NCBI RefSeq assembly: GCF_020181655.1
Contig: NZ_CP084032.1
Span: 4,712,001 to 4,776,000, forward strand
DNA length: 64,000 bases
Source of the DNA: Pectobacterium colocasium
Lineage (GTDB): Bacteria > Pseudomonadota > Gammaproteobacteria > Enterobacterales > Enterobacteriaceae
Direction of reading: 5' to 3'
Below, in pieces: positions 55,211-64,000 of this stretch. Position 1 is the first letter of the stretch. Every line of letters begins with the position of its first letter. A program made the position numbers and the translations under genes. Below the pieces are notes generated by a model that made no database searches, was not told the DNA's origin, and was given only the letters and a program-made list of their open reading frames with translations.

Positions 55211-55462
55211 ATGCCAAATATTATATTGAGTGATACCAGTGCCAGCGTCAGTGAACTGAAAAAGAACCCAATGGCGACGGTCAATGCTGGCGATGGCCTA
55301 CCTGTCGCTATCTTGAACCGCAATCAGCCTGCGTTTTATTGCATTCCTGCGGATCTCTACGAAAAAATGCTGGATGCGCTGGACGATCAGGAATTGGTTA
55401 AGCTAATCGGTGAACGTAAAAACCAGCCGCTGGTTGACGTGGATTTGGATAGTTTCCTATGA
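55211..55462 (+). CDS. Type II antitoxin, Phd/YefM-like
   Basis: An 83-residue protein with the Phd/YefM beginning (IILSDTSASVSELKKNPMATV) that forms the DNA-binding dimer, and an acidic helical C-terminus (EKMLDALDDQELVKLIGERK) expected to wrap around the toxin. It overlaps the relE-type gene by 4 bases (ATGA). It would repress its own promoter through the inverted repeat just upstream. Antitoxin function is inferred from family and position. Confidence 0.85.
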   Translation: MPNIILSDTSASVSELKKNPMATVNAGDGLPVAILNRNQPAFYCIPADLYEKMLDALDDQELVKLIGERKNQPLVDVDLDSFL

Positions 55463-55746
55463 GCTATAGCGTAAAATTCAGGGAAGATGCGCTAAAAGAA
55501 TGGTGCAAGCTCGGTAAAACCATCCAGCAGCAATTTGCCAAAAAACTAAAAAAATGCTGCGAAAATCCCCATATTCCTTCGGCAAAGTTACGAGGAATGA
55601 AGGACTGCTACAAAATAAAGCTCCGGGCGTCAGGCTTTCGTTTGGTTTACGAAGTCATTGACGACATATTGGTTATCGCCGTGGTGGCAGTAGGCAAACG
55701 TGAGCGCAGCGGCGTCTATAATCTGGCAAGTGAGCGGATGAGGTAG
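55459..55746 (+). CDS. relE: RelE-type mRNA interferase toxin
   Basis: A 95-residue toxin close to E. coli RelE (95) in length and sequence pattern: REDALKEWCKLGKTIQQQF, AKLRGMKDCYKIKLRASGFRLVYEV, and VVAVGKRERSGVY near the end, with the Lys/Arg/Tyr residues used for ribosome-dependent mRNA cleavage. Paired with a Phd/YefM-type rather than RelB-type antitoxin, which is common in such modules. It overlaps the antitoxin gene by 4 bases. Confidence 0.88.
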   Translation: MSYSVKFREDALKEWCKLGKTIQQQFAKKLKKCCENPHIPSAKLRGMKDCYKIKLRASGFRLVYEVIDDILVIAVVAVGKRERSGVYNLASERMR

Positions 55747-55769
55747 CCGGATTAGACTGGCCATAAAAA

Positions 55770-55803
55770 ATGCTGGCCAAATAGCTCACTATTCAACCAG
55801 CAT
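55770..55803. terminator. Bidirectional terminator between relE and gor
   Basis: ATGCTGG/CCAGCAT stem with a 20-base loop, flanked by an A-run on the left (T-run for minus-strand transcripts) and GTTTCATTTTTC on the right. Converging genes suggest it serves both. Confidence 0.65.
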
Positions 55804-55847
55804 GTTTCATTTTTCAGAAAAGCAGTAAGGCTAACTTTCCTACACCA

Positions 55848-57200
55848 TCACCGCATCGTCACAAACTCTTCCGATGCCGTTGGGTGGATGGCGACGGTGT
55901 TGTCGAAGTCTTTCTTGGTCGCGCCCATTTTGACGGCGACCGCAAAACCTTGCAGCATTTCGTCCATACCAAAACCGATGCCGTGGATGCCGACGATTTT
56001 TTCCTCTTTACCCACACAAACCAGCTTCATGCGGCACGGCTGGCGGTGCTGCGTAACGGCGGTGTACATCGCGGTGAAGGCAGATTTATACACTTTCACC
56101 TGATCGTCGCCGTACTGCTCACGCGCCTGCGGTTCGGTCAGCCCGACCGTGCCAATCGGCGGGTGGCTGAAGACGACGGTCGGGATATTGCTGTAATCCA
56201 GATGCTCGTCCGGCTTGTTATTAAACAGACGTTCGGACAAACGACGCCCTGCGGCGACAGCAACCGGCGTTAGCTCGACGGCACCGGTGTTATCACCTAC
56301 GGCATAAATGCCAGGAACGTTGGTGTTCTGGAATTTATCGACGTTGATGTAGCCTTTGTCGTTCAGCTCTACACCGGTGACGCTCAGGTTCAGGTTATCC
56401 GTCGCGGGTTCGCGACCAATCGCCCAAATCAGGCAATCGACGGTGTGTGACTGACCGTTTTCCAGTTCCAGCGTCAGGCTGCCATCCGCATTCTTCACAA
56501 TCGCTTTCGGGATCGATTCGGTATGCAGCGTCGGTCCTTCTGTGTTCATCACTTCCACCAGCGTATCGACAATCAGCGGATCAAAGCTGCGCAGCGGCGC
56601 GTGCTTACGCACAAACAGGTGGGTTTCAGAACCCAGTCCGTTCAGCACGCCAGCAATCTCTACCGCGATATAGCCTGCGCCAACAATGGCAGTACGCTTC
56701 GGCAACGCATCCAGCTCAAAGAAACCGTCGGAATCGATACCGTACTCCGCGCCAGGAATGTCAGGGTGAACCGGACGACCGCCCGTCGCGATCAGGATAT
56801 GGTCAGCCGTAATTTTTTCACCATTCACTTCCACCGTGTGCGCATCGACAAAGCGGGCAAAACCGTGGATGACATCGACCTTATTCTTACCCAGTACGTT
56901 GTCGTAAGACTGGTGGATGCGATCGATGTAGGCGCTACGGTTCTTGACCAACGTGCCCCAGTTAAACTGGTTCACCGTGGTGTCAAACCCGTAATCCGGC
57001 CCGTACTGATGGATCGCTTCGGCAATCTGCGCCGCATGCCACATCACTTTCTTCGGCACGCAGCCGACGTTGACGCAGGTGCCGCCCAGATATTTTGCTT
57101 CGATCAACGCACATTTTTGTCCATACATCGCCGCGCGGTTGATAGACGCAATACCGCCGCTGCCGCCGCCAATAGCAAGGTAGTCATAGTGTTTGGTCAT
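55848..57200 (-). CDS. gor: Glutathione reductase
   Basis: FAD-dependent reduction of oxidised glutathione with NADPH. 450 residues from the chosen ATG 57200 (MTKHYDYL), the length of E. coli Gor. Motifs: [19 protein letters not shown] at residue 8, the redox pair in [13 protein letters not shown] near 42, [12 protein letters not shown] near 175 (NADPH site), and the C-terminal [12 protein letters not shown] with the catalytic His-Glu supplied to the partner subunit. An in-frame ATG four codons upstream is the alternative. rlmJ lies upstream as in E. coli. Confidence 0.97.
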   Translation of the reverse strand: MTKHYDYLAIGGGSGGIASINRAAMYGQKCALIEAKYLGGTCVNVGCVPKKVMWHAAQIAEAIHQYGPDYGFDTTVNQFNWGTLVKNRSAYIDRIHQSYDNVLGKNKVDVIHGFARFVDAHTVEVNGEKITADHILIATGGRPVHPDIPGAEYGIDSDGFFELDALPKRTAIVGAGYIAVEIAGVLNGLGSETHLFVRKHAPLRSFDPLIVDTLVEVMNTEGPTLHTESIPKAIVKNADGSLTLELENGQSHTVDCLIWAIGREPATDNLNLSVTGVELNDKGYINVDKFQNTNVPGIYAVGDNTGAVELTPVAVAAGRRLSERLFNNKPDEHLDYSNIPTVVFSHPPIGTVGLTEPQAREQYGDDQVKVYKSAFTAMYTAVTQHRQPCRMKLVCVGKEEKIVGIHGIGFGMDEMLQGFAVAVKMGATKKDFDNTVAIHPTASEEFVTMR

Positions 57201-57328
57201 CAGTGTATCCATGCTTAAGTGAATAAAATTTGCCTAGAGTGTAACGCCAGAGCCATACGCCTCATAAAGGTTATGCCTATGGTTGCGATAGGAAAAACTG
57301 ACCGTGTTTCCCACCACCGCCATGCGCA

Positions 57329-58171
57329 TTACTCCGGTACGATTTGCTCCACCAGCGTATGTCCGGTGCCTTCCGGTACCAGCACGCTATGCAGCCACGG
57401 CAGCACGCTCTTCATCTGCGCTGCCAGCTTCCACGGCGGGTTAATCACAATCATGCCCGACGCCGTCATACCGTAGCGATCGCTGTCCGGCAGCACCGCC
57501 AGCTCAATTTGCAGGATATTGCGAATACCCGTGGCTTCCAGCTCTTTCAGCATACGTTTGATGTGCTGACGCAGCACCACCGGATACCACAGCGCAAACA
57601 CGCCGGTAGCAAAACGCTTATGCCCTTCCTGAATGCCTTTCACCACGGCCTGATAGTCCGTTTTCAACTCATACGGCGGGTCGATCAGCATGAAACCGCG
57701 GCGGGAAAGCGGCGGCAACTGGGATTTCAACTGCTGGTAGCCATCGTCACGCAGCACTTTGGCGCGCGAATCTTTCTGAAACTCATTGCGCAGCAGCGGG
57801 AAATCGCTGGGGTGCAGCTCGGTCAAATGGAGTTTGTCCTGCTCGCGCAGCAGCTGGCGCGCAATCAGCGGGGAACCGGGGTAATAGCGCAACTGGCCAT
57901 TGTGGTTATAGGTATGCACGGCCTGCATGTAAGGTTCGAGTTCAGCCGGAATATCGTCACGCTGCCAGATTTTCGCGATACCATCCAGATACTCGCCTGT
58001 GCGCTCGGCATGTTCACCGCTAAGTTGATAGCGACCGGCACCCGCGTGGGTATCCAGATACAGGAAAGGTTTCTCTTTCTCTTTCAGGGCAGTGATGATC
58101 AGGCTCTGAACGGTGTGTTTCAGCACGTCGGCGTGATTGCCGGCATGGAAACTGTGGCGGTAACTTAACAT
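57329..58171 (-). CDS. rlmJ: 23S rRNA (adenine2030-N6)-methyltransferase RlmJ
   Basis: SAM-dependent methylation of A2030 in 23S rRNA. 280 residues, the same as E. coli RlmJ, starting with the conserved LSYRHSFHAGNHADVLKH. It has YLDTHAGAGRYQL near residue 38 (SAM site) and the catalytic IDPPYELK near 163 (DPPY motif of N6-adenine methylases). The gene precedes gor, as in other enterobacteria, separated by 128 bases. Confidence 0.96.
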   Translation of the reverse strand: MLSYRHSFHAGNHADVLKHTVQSLIITALKEKEKPFLYLDTHAGAGRYQLSGEHAERTGEYLDGIAKIWQRDDIPAELEPYMQAVHTYNHNGQLRYYPGSPLIARQLLREQDKLHLTELHPSDFPLLRNEFQKDSRAKVLRDDGYQQLKSQLPPLSRRGFMLIDPPYELKTDYQAVVKGIQEGHKRFATGVFALWYPVVLRQHIKRMLKELEATGIRNILQIELAVLPDSDRYGMTASGMIVINPPWKLAAQMKSVLPWLHSVLVPEGTGHTLVEQIVPE

Positions 58172-58389
58172 GCTTGCTTTCCGGTGAAGTTTTCATAAAT
58201 AACGTCGATTAGCTGACAGTATAACCGCCTGCGGCGGAAAATATCCCACCAAACGCTTCCCCCTGCGAACCGCCCCGCAAACCCGCCATTTTTATCTTAT
58301 TAAATCAGTAAATTGTGAAACATGGCCGTTTTTCATTCGATTGAAAGCTACCGATATTCAGGCACATAAAGTACGATCGCACGCTAACC

Positions 58390-59118
58390 ATGATGGAATT
58401 GGACGTTATTCTGATGGAACCTGAATATCAGCGCTGGCTGATGGCGCTTTCCGCCCCGATGGTCGCACTCAATATCAAGTACGGTGCCCGCTTCTGCGAG
58501 CCGACCTTTTATGAGCCCGGTGAACCCATCAGTCTGAGCAACAGCTGGGGCATCACCTCCCGCGAAGGCCTGATCTCAATGATTAACGATATGACAGACG
58601 GCGGCCACGCCGAGCGTCTGGCGAATGACTATCACCTTTGGCACCACCTGACGGCATTCGAATGGCAGCAGCATTGTGCCAATCAATCGGAAGAAGCGCA
58701 GGGTTCGCTCGCGCTGGTGGCAGAAACGGCGGCACTGTGCGGTGAAGGCGGGATCCGTGCCTGGGATCTGGGTCGCATGAGTTTTCTGAGCCGCGTCGGA
58801 TTACTCAACGGCTGGATTAGCGAAAAAGAGAACCTGTGGATTCACACCCGGCTGGCCGACAGGGCGCGTTACTATTACCGCAGTTGGGAGAATTATTACG
58901 CCGCGTTCTTAATCGGCCGCACCTACTGGCTTTCCTCGGATGAGGAAGACCCGGAATGCCAGCGCTACATTTTCAGCAACGCTAGCCAGAATCCCGACTA
59001 CATTGACCAAATCGGCACGCTCTATACCCACCCGGACTGCCCGATTCATGACCTCGACTGGGATGTTGATCCGATAGAAATGGATAAGCCCGAGTCCTTA
59101 CCAGAAGCGGAAATATAA
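58390..59118 (+). CDS. DUF1266 domain protein (YbeU/YbeR-like)
   Basis: A 242-residue soluble protein of unknown function. The DUF1266 pattern is visible: SNSWGITSREGLISMINDM near residue 49, IRAWDLGRMSFLSRVGLLNGWISE near 118, and SWENYYAAFLIGRTYW near 165. In E. coli related genes (ybeR, ybeU) sit beside J-domain genes (djlB, djlC) and hscC; the same set is here, the J-domain gene starting within this stop codon (TAATG). A role with the HscC chaperone is inferred from context. The start at 58390 is uncertain; ATG 58414 is an alternative. Confidence 0.8.
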   Translation: MMELDVILMEPEYQRWLMALSAPMVALNIKYGARFCEPTFYEPGEPISLSNSWGITSREGLISMINDMTDGGHAERLANDYHLWHHLTAFEWQQHCANQSEEAQGSLALVAETAALCGEGGIRAWDLGRMSFLSRVGLLNGWISEKENLWIHTRLADRARYYYRSWENYYAAFLIGRTYWLSSDEEDPECQRYIFSNASQNPDYIDQIGTLYTHPDCPIHDLDWDVDPIEMDKPESLPEAEI

Positions 59119-61832
59119 TGGACACACAATGCTGGCAGCGATTAGGCATTGAGCCGACGCAGGATCTGGATGTTATCCGTCAGGCTTATCGTCAAAAAAT
59201 ACCGCAGTTTCATCCGGAAACCGACCCTGAGGGCTTTAAGCAGCTACGCGAGGCGTACGATACCGCCTGCAAGCTGGCGAAGAATCCCATACCGTCGGGT
59301 GATGAAGAACGTGCCACCGCCGAATCACACGACGCCTCTCCAGCCGCCGAGCATGCCGATCCCGAGGCAGATACGCTGGTCGCGGCATTTGATCGGCTCT
59401 TAAACAATCCAGCCGAGCGCTTCGTCCCCCTGTATTGGGAACGCTACATTCAGTTGCTGAATCAGCATGCTTTTGAGGTGATCGATCGCATTCGCTGGCC
59501 GCTGCTTCAGCGCCTGATGCACGAATCTTGTCTCTCCACCCGCTGTGTCCGCACGCTGGCAGAACGCCTGCGCTGGAAGCAACGGCAGGGAGAACTGTCA
59601 GGCGATGGCGTCGACGATGTTCGTCACTTCCTCGACTCGCTCGACTACAACGATCTCTTCGATTTTTCCCTGTTGTCGCACCTGAGTCTACCCGCACAGC
59701 TGGAAACCAGCTTCTATTTCCAGCAGGCTAACGGAACGTACTGGAATCGTCCGGCGTTTATGCAGGGCACGTTACTACGCAATCCGAGCGCGATTTATTG
59801 GCCTGATAGCCCGGCACTGATGCAAAAACTCGCGCGCTGGCACAGCCACGCAGGCGTCCCTAACGCCATACTGCGTGATTACTGCCTGCAACAGTTAGAC
59901 GCCGCCCCGCACGATGCGGAATGGCTCGCGCTCAGTGCCACGCTGTGTTCACTTACCGGCAATGACGAGCAAGCCTTCACGCTATGGCTGACGCTTTATC
60001 AGCACACGCACCATGCACAGGCGGAGCAATGGCTGATCGACTGGTGTAAACAACATCAGCCGAATACGCTTCCTTTATTGATTCAGTCGTTCAACACTAC
60101 GCCAGCGCCAGATTTAACGGGATTAGCGCTAGACGATCCACGTCAGCGTTTCTTCACGTCGCAGCACAACACCCAGATGCTGATACGCTGGGGAGAAGCG
60201 CTTAAGCTGCCGCTGTCGCCTATGGCGGAAAGTTACGCTCTGTGGAAGCTGGGAAAACAGGATCTCCAGAACCTCTATCAGCACCTGCTGCTGCATAGCG
60301 GGGACACGATTGAAGATCGGCTGTATTGGCACGCCAGCATGTTAACCGTGGGGAATGAGCGCCTGTTGCAGGACATCCTGGCGCAGCCGTTGCCTGACGA
60401 GCCACTGTATGCGTTGATCTTACAAGGATTGCAGTTTCAGGCGACACAGCGTTTATCCTGGCTGGAAACCTCCGGCGCGATTCATGCTTTCACGGAGTGG
60501 CTGTATTCGCCGTCAGAAGAGGCGTTGCCCAGCGCGTTCACCAACCAGAAATCCTCCGCCTGGCTGCAAGCGCAAACCTGGCTGCGGCAATGGCGTCCGC
60601 TGTCACTGAGTCAGTTGAACAAGCTGTATAATAGCGGCATACATACGGAGGAAATCGACCCGATCAATGATTGTCTGGTCGAGCTGTCCGCACGCTACGC
60701 GTGCGATGCGTCTCTGGTGCCGCAAGGAGTGGAGAAGCCGCAAGATCTCAGCGCCAGAGACGAGCTGAGACAGGCGATGCTGATCGCCTTAATGATGACC
60801 GATCCAACGTCTTGTCTGGGTTTACCGCGCCAGTCAGTGCTGCCAGAGCTGACGTTAACCCACCCTGCGCACTCACTCTCCCGACTCTTCCGCAAGGCGG
60901 AATGCCGCAATGGCGATGCAGTGACCCCCTTTAAAAGACAGCTCGATCTCACCGACCCACTGCACTATCACTGCTGGATGAATTTCCCCGTTTCTATCGA
61001 AGAGTATCTCAGCAACGGTGAGATTTACAGCGAGTCTGCGGCGAGCCATTTTTATCTTACCGATGAACATTGGCAGGCGGAGCTGGCGAAATCGCCGATT
61101 ATCTACCAGATTTTTTTCCACGCGTTTTACGCTCTTGTGGGAGAAGAAGGGCAGGCTGAGCAGCACCTTGAACAGTTGGCCGCGATTCCTGTGGAAATGG
61201 AACAGGAAGACGCGATCCGCACCGCCTTTACCGAAGGGTCGGACGAACTGGAAAAACAGCTAAAACAGTTCTCCGATGACAAACGGGTCACCCTCATCGG
61301 CAAGCTGATTCAGAGCTGTGCAAATGATGACTCATTCTTGTTCGATAACAGCGATCAGGGTTTTTTAGCCGAGCATGTGTCCTACCCACACGAAGACGTC
61401 ACGCTGAGGTTGGTCGCAAAAATCCTGCTGCAATGCGCCGATCGGCGCGAACGCCTGTTCAAAGCATCACAGGCTAAAAAGAGCTACTGGTGGCAGTTCT
61501 GGCGCACGAACGCTCGCATTGGCCGTCTCGGTTTTCTAATGCAGGGCGGGTTGGGAAGTTATTTTCTCTATCGCGCGAGCGACTGGATCGGGTCGCCGCC
61601 GCCGTATATTGAAGGGCTGTTGATGGTGCTCATCGTGCTCAATCTGCTGATTGCGGCACGTCGACGCTATAACGATATCGGTTCCAGTACGCCGTGGGTG
61701 ATGAGTGTCTTTAGCATCCTGATACCAATATTTCTGTTGCTCCCCCTGTTGGCACCAAGCATTAACCGCTGGAACCAATTCGGCGCGCCACCAACGGGTA
61801 AGAAAACCGACGCCACGAGCACATCAACCTAA
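59118..61832 (+). CDS. Large J-domain protein (DjlB/DjlC-like) with C-terminal membrane domain
   Basis: A 904-residue protein. Residues 1-55 form a short J-domain (CWQRLGIEPTQDLDVIRQAY, then FHPETDPEGFKQLREAYDTA), but the usual HPD is HPE, and the loop is brief. The long middle (about 90-780) is helical with many Trp and Leu, possibly repeat-like, with no recognised domain. The end (about 795-890) has a DUF805-type pattern (RIGRLGFLMQG; ARRRYNDIGSSTPW) with two or three hydrophobic segments, so it is likely membrane-anchored. E. coli DjlB and DjlC are partners of HscC, which lies convergent here. It is much longer than those (about 475 residues). Confidence 0.82.
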   Translation: MDTQCWQRLGIEPTQDLDVIRQAYRQKIPQFHPETDPEGFKQLREAYDTACKLAKNPIPSGDEERATAESHDASPAAEHADPEADTLVAAFDRLLNNPAERFVPLYWERYIQLLNQHAFEVIDRIRWPLLQRLMHESCLSTRCVRTLAERLRWKQRQGELSGDGVDDVRHFLDSLDYNDLFDFSLLSHLSLPAQLETSFYFQQANGTYWNRPAFMQGTLLRNPSAIYWPDSPALMQKLARWHSHAGVPNAILRDYCLQQLDAAPHDAEWLALSATLCSLTGNDEQAFTLWLTLYQHTHHAQAEQWLIDWCKQHQPNTLPLLIQSFNTTPAPDLTGLALDDPRQRFFTSQHNTQMLIRWGEALKLPLSPMAESYALWKLGKQDLQNLYQHLLLHSGDTIEDRLYWHASMLTVGNERLLQDILAQPLPDEPLYALILQGLQFQATQRLSWLETSGAIHAFTEWLYSPSEEALPSAFTNQKSSAWLQAQTWLRQWRPLSLSQLNKLYNSGIHTEEIDPINDCLVELSARYACDASLVPQGVEKPQDLSARDELRQAMLIALMMTDPTSCLGLPRQSVLPELTLTHPAHSLSRLFRKAECRNGDAVTPFKRQLDLTDPLHYHCWMNFPVSIEEYLSNGEIYSESAASHFYLTDEHWQAELAKSPIIYQIFFHAFYALVGEEGQAEQHLEQLAAIPVEMEQEDAIRTAFTEGSDELEKQLKQFSDDKRVTLIGKLIQSCANDDSFLFDNSDQGFLAEHVSYPHEDVTLRLVAKILLQCADRRERLFKASQAKKSYWWQFWRTNARIGRLGFLMQGGLGSYFLYRASDWIGSPPPYIEGLLMVLIVLNLLIAARRRYNDIGSSTPWVMSVFSILIPIFLLLPLLAPSINRWNQFGAPPTGKKTDATSTST

Positions 61833-61845
61833 CGAAAATAATTTG

Positions 61846-61866
61846 GGCGGCACAGCACGTGCCGCC
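61846..61866. terminator. Bidirectional terminator between the J-domain gene and hscC
   Basis: Perfect GGCGGCAC/GTGCCGCC stem with a 5-base loop in the 40-base gap between convergent genes; ATAATTT precedes it, giving a weak T-run for the minus strand only. Confidence 0.65.
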
Positions 61867-61872
61867 TAAACG

Positions 61873-63564
61873 TCAACGAGAGACCTCATCCAGATACTGC
61901 TCAATACGCTGCCGTGTTTCGTCAATGGCTGGTGCATATTGCCCCGCCAGCACCTGTTCAAAATCGCGCAGCCAGAAGCCGATCTGCTCCCGCTCTTCCA
62001 GACGCGTCTGCGCCCAGGCTTTTTCCAGCCGAGCCAGCAGATTACGGTTCACCAGATTATCTCTGGGGTGAATCTTCAGCGCTTGTAGTTTCTGATGACT
62101 TTTCTGCTGTTGCTCGGCACTCAACCCCGTCGGACTGCGATCGATCACTTTCGTAAAATTATCGCCGCTGTCCGGCAAGTTAACATCCACTTCCAGCAGC
62201 CCATTGATGTCATAGCTGAAACGCACCTCAACAGATTGCTTATACGATTTCGCTTTTATCGGCATAGTGAATTCATCGATAAACACGTTGTTATCGACGT
62301 AAGGGCTTTCCCCCTGATAGATCGCGATGCAGATGTTGTCTTGTCCGGGTGACCCCGTGGAAAACGTCTCTACCCGCGAGGTCGGCACCACCGTGTTGCG
62401 CTCCAGTATTGGGGAAAACAGGCCATTTTGCTTATCGTTGGCGGTCTTAATCCCGAGGGTGTACGGGCAAACATCCGTCAGGATCACTTCGTCAATATCC
62501 TGCTCGCGTAGCCGACAGGCGGCCTGCACCGCCGCCCCTTTGGCGACAACGGTATCTGCGTCCAGATGCTGATAGGGCAATTTGCCAAAGAGTCTGACCA
62601 CCAGCTTCTGGATAATCGACATCTTCGATGCGCCGCCGACCAGTACCACATGGTCTAACTGCTCAGGCTTCAAGCGAGCATCGTGCAACGCCTGCTCTAT
62701 CGGCGCACGAATGCGGTTCATCAGCGGCAGCCAGGCCGCTTCGATTTCTTCATCATCCAGCACAATGCGCCAGTCTTCCTCACGCCAGTGCCACACGAGT
62801 TCATTTGACGAGGAAGGAAAACCGGGCTGACATTTCAGCGCTTCCGCATGACTGTAAAGGCGTGCCAGATCCGTTGCGGGAATCGCCGAATCCTCAAGTT
62901 TCCACGCTTTCAGACAGGTTTTCACCATCGCCTGCGTGAAATCTTCTCCACCCAGATAGTTGTCGCCCGCCGAGCTATGTACCTCGATCAGCGGAAACGC
63001 ATATTCCAGCACGCTGACGTCGAAAGTGCCGCCGCCTAAGTCGAAGACCAGCGTACGTCCCAGTTCCTGCGTGTGTAAGCCATAGGCCATCGAGGCTGCG
63101 GTGGGTTCATTGATTAAGCGAACCGCATTCAGCTCTGCCAGTTCCGCTGCAAAACGCGTCTGCTTACGCTGTTCATCGCTGAAATAGGCTGGCACGGAGA
63201 TCACCACGTCCTTGATGGGGTGCCCAAGGTAACTTTCCGCATCAGCTTTGAGTGATTTCAACACCATGGCCGACAGTTCGGCGGGAGAGAACGTTTTATC
63301 CCCGAGCCGGAAGGTTTTCTTGCTCCCCATGTAGCGCTTAAAGAGCGACGCCGACACCTGCGGGTGCGTCGTCAAACGGGAAATTGCAGGTTTGCCGACC
63401 AGAATACTGCCGTCGTCATCAATGCTGACGGCCGAGGGAGTAAAGCTGTCATTCAACGCATTCGGTATCAGGCGTGCCTCGCCATTTTGCCAAACGCTAA
63501 TCAGGCTGTTTGTCGTGCCCAGATCGATACCAATTGCCGGAGAAGCGTCTTGCGGGTGCATCAT
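61873..63564 (-). CDS. hscC: Hsp70-family chaperone HscC
   Basis: A 563-residue Hsp70 relative, near E. coli HscC (556) and shorter than DnaK because the C-terminal lid is reduced. ATPase motifs: IGIDLGTTNSLISVW at residue 10, NEPTAASMAYG near 160, VFDLGGGTFDVSVLE near 180, and VVLVGGASKMSIIQ near 316. A beta-rich substrate domain (about 375-480) and a short helical end follow. I start at ATG 63564, 8 bases after AAGGA; the frame extends 22 codons upstream. Its partners are the convergent DUF1266 and J-domain genes. Confidence 0.92.
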   Translation of the reverse strand: MMHPQDASPAIGIDLGTTNSLISVWQNGEARLIPNALNDSFTPSAVSIDDDGSILVGKPAISRLTTHPQVSASLFKRYMGSKKTFRLGDKTFSPAELSAMVLKSLKADAESYLGHPIKDVVISVPAYFSDEQRKQTRFAAELAELNAVRLINEPTAASMAYGLHTQELGRTLVFDLGGGTFDVSVLEYAFPLIEVHSSAGDNYLGGEDFTQAMVKTCLKAWKLEDSAIPATDLARLYSHAEALKCQPGFPSSSNELVWHWREEDWRIVLDDEEIEAAWLPLMNRIRAPIEQALHDARLKPEQLDHVVLVGGASKMSIIQKLVVRLFGKLPYQHLDADTVVAKGAAVQAACRLREQDIDEVILTDVCPYTLGIKTANDKQNGLFSPILERNTVVPTSRVETFSTGSPGQDNICIAIYQGESPYVDNNVFIDEFTMPIKAKSYKQSVEVRFSYDINGLLEVDVNLPDSGDNFTKVIDRSPTGLSAEQQQKSHQKLQALKIHPRDNLVNRNLLARLEKAWAQTRLEEREQIGFWLRDFEQVLAGQYAPAIDETRQRIEQYLDEVSR

Positions 63565-63820
63565 GCTGTTATTCCTTGTTAACCATTCCGTATTCCCAGA
63601 GTGCCCATCAGGCGCGGCCCCCTCGCCCATTCAGGAGGCAGGGCGATAGTATATAGAGGTTTGGAGTTCACTCGATCGAAAAACCACGTTACCTGAAACT
63701 TGAAGACGCTGGAGGCTGACAATTCTTTTTTGATGTTATCACAAAAAAAACAATTTACATCTTATCATTAAGAATGGAAAATATAAGACAAATTTAAAAA
63801 AAGAACAAAAGGATAATAAC

Positions 63821-64000
63821 ATGTTATTTGCGAAAATATCCCTCGAAAAGAATCTCCTACGTGAGATTCTTGATCGTGCTGATGAGCATGGCACTGAGAT
63901 AGATGAGGTCATTTTATCCGCCCTACGAAAAGAATTTTTAGACCTGAAAATCATAGAGTTAAGTGATATTGAAGTTAATAATGCCATCTCCGACATGATG
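63821..64000 (+). CDS. Partial hypothetical protein at right edge
   Basis: Sixty codons are visible before the window ends. The start is clear: AAAGGATAA lies just before the ATG. The product (MLFAKISLEKNLLREILDRA at its start) is charged and helical, with no recognised motif; the first helix and EVILSALRKEF pattern recall small DNA-binding antitoxins, but this is weak. The coding sequence and its upstream 250 bases are markedly AT-rich compared with hscC, suggesting the start of an accessory region. Confidence 0.5.
   Translation, partial: MLFAKISLEKNLLREILDRADEHGTEIDEVILSALRKEFLDLKIIELSDIEVNNAISDMM

Overview
The window looks like chromosome of a soft-rot enterobacterium, most likely Pectobacterium. 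The main evidence is a convergent, 3'-overlapping LuxR/LuxI pair of the ExpR/ExpI (CarI) type, a PemB-like pectinesterase, and enterobacterial housekeeping genes close to their E. coli counterparts (argG, sodA, mtlADR, glyQS, gor, rlmJ, ghrB, tag). Genus is inferred from recalled family resemblance; no database search was run.

Layout. 1-3.7 kb: partial AI-2E-type permease, then lldD and aldA, two consecutive steps from lactaldehyde to pyruvate. 4-13.1 kb: a secreted LprI-like protein, then a tightly coupled eight-gene minus-strand operon: KAS III-like condensing enzyme, NAD-dependent reductase/epimerase, metallo-beta-lactamase-fold hydrolase, adenylate-forming enzyme, PAP2 phosphatase, sterol-desaturase-type hydroxylase and two acyl desaturases. 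It reads as a cryptic lipid pathway and is one of the two most interesting regions. 13.3-17.5 kb: GlpM-like protein, rhodanese, an FtrA-type regulator reduced by an in-frame deletion, pectinesterase, and expR/expI. 17.7-27.3 kb: argG with ARG boxes, DJ-1/PfpI protein, wecH, aldB, fdhD, sodA, a palindrome-rich intergenic repeat and a chemoreceptor. 27.4-32.9 kb: yibL, mtlR-mtlD-mtlA with four CRP sites, yiaF.

32.9-37.4 kb is an AT-rich island between yiaF and glyS: an IS630-family element with a visible TA duplication, then a three-gene operon (MotA-like protein with a long cytoplasmic tail, MotB/OmpA-like partner, HNH endonuclease) with the architecture of a Zorya type II anti-phage system. 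37.5-43.6 kb: glyS, glyQ, a TauE-like permease, tag, a chemoreceptor fragment and ghrB.

43.9-51.3 kb is a six-gene operon: peptide-type ABC importer (binding protein, two permeases, fused double ATPase), a luciferase-like flavin monooxygenase and a fused CMD/AhpD-like protein. This suggests import and oxidative breakdown of a small molecule. 51.4-53.1 kb is a split HipA-type toxin-antitoxin system (HipBST), with a possible 13-codon leader ORF ahead of it. 53.2-58.2 kb: dsbG, a Fur-boxed siderophore-interacting protein, a RelE-type toxin with a Phd/YefM-type antitoxin, gor and rlmJ. 58.4-63.6 kb: a DUF1266 protein and a large J-domain protein converging on hscC, an Hsp70 with its likely partners. 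A partial unknown AT-rich gene enters at the right edge. I saw no rRNA, tRNA or CRISPR array.
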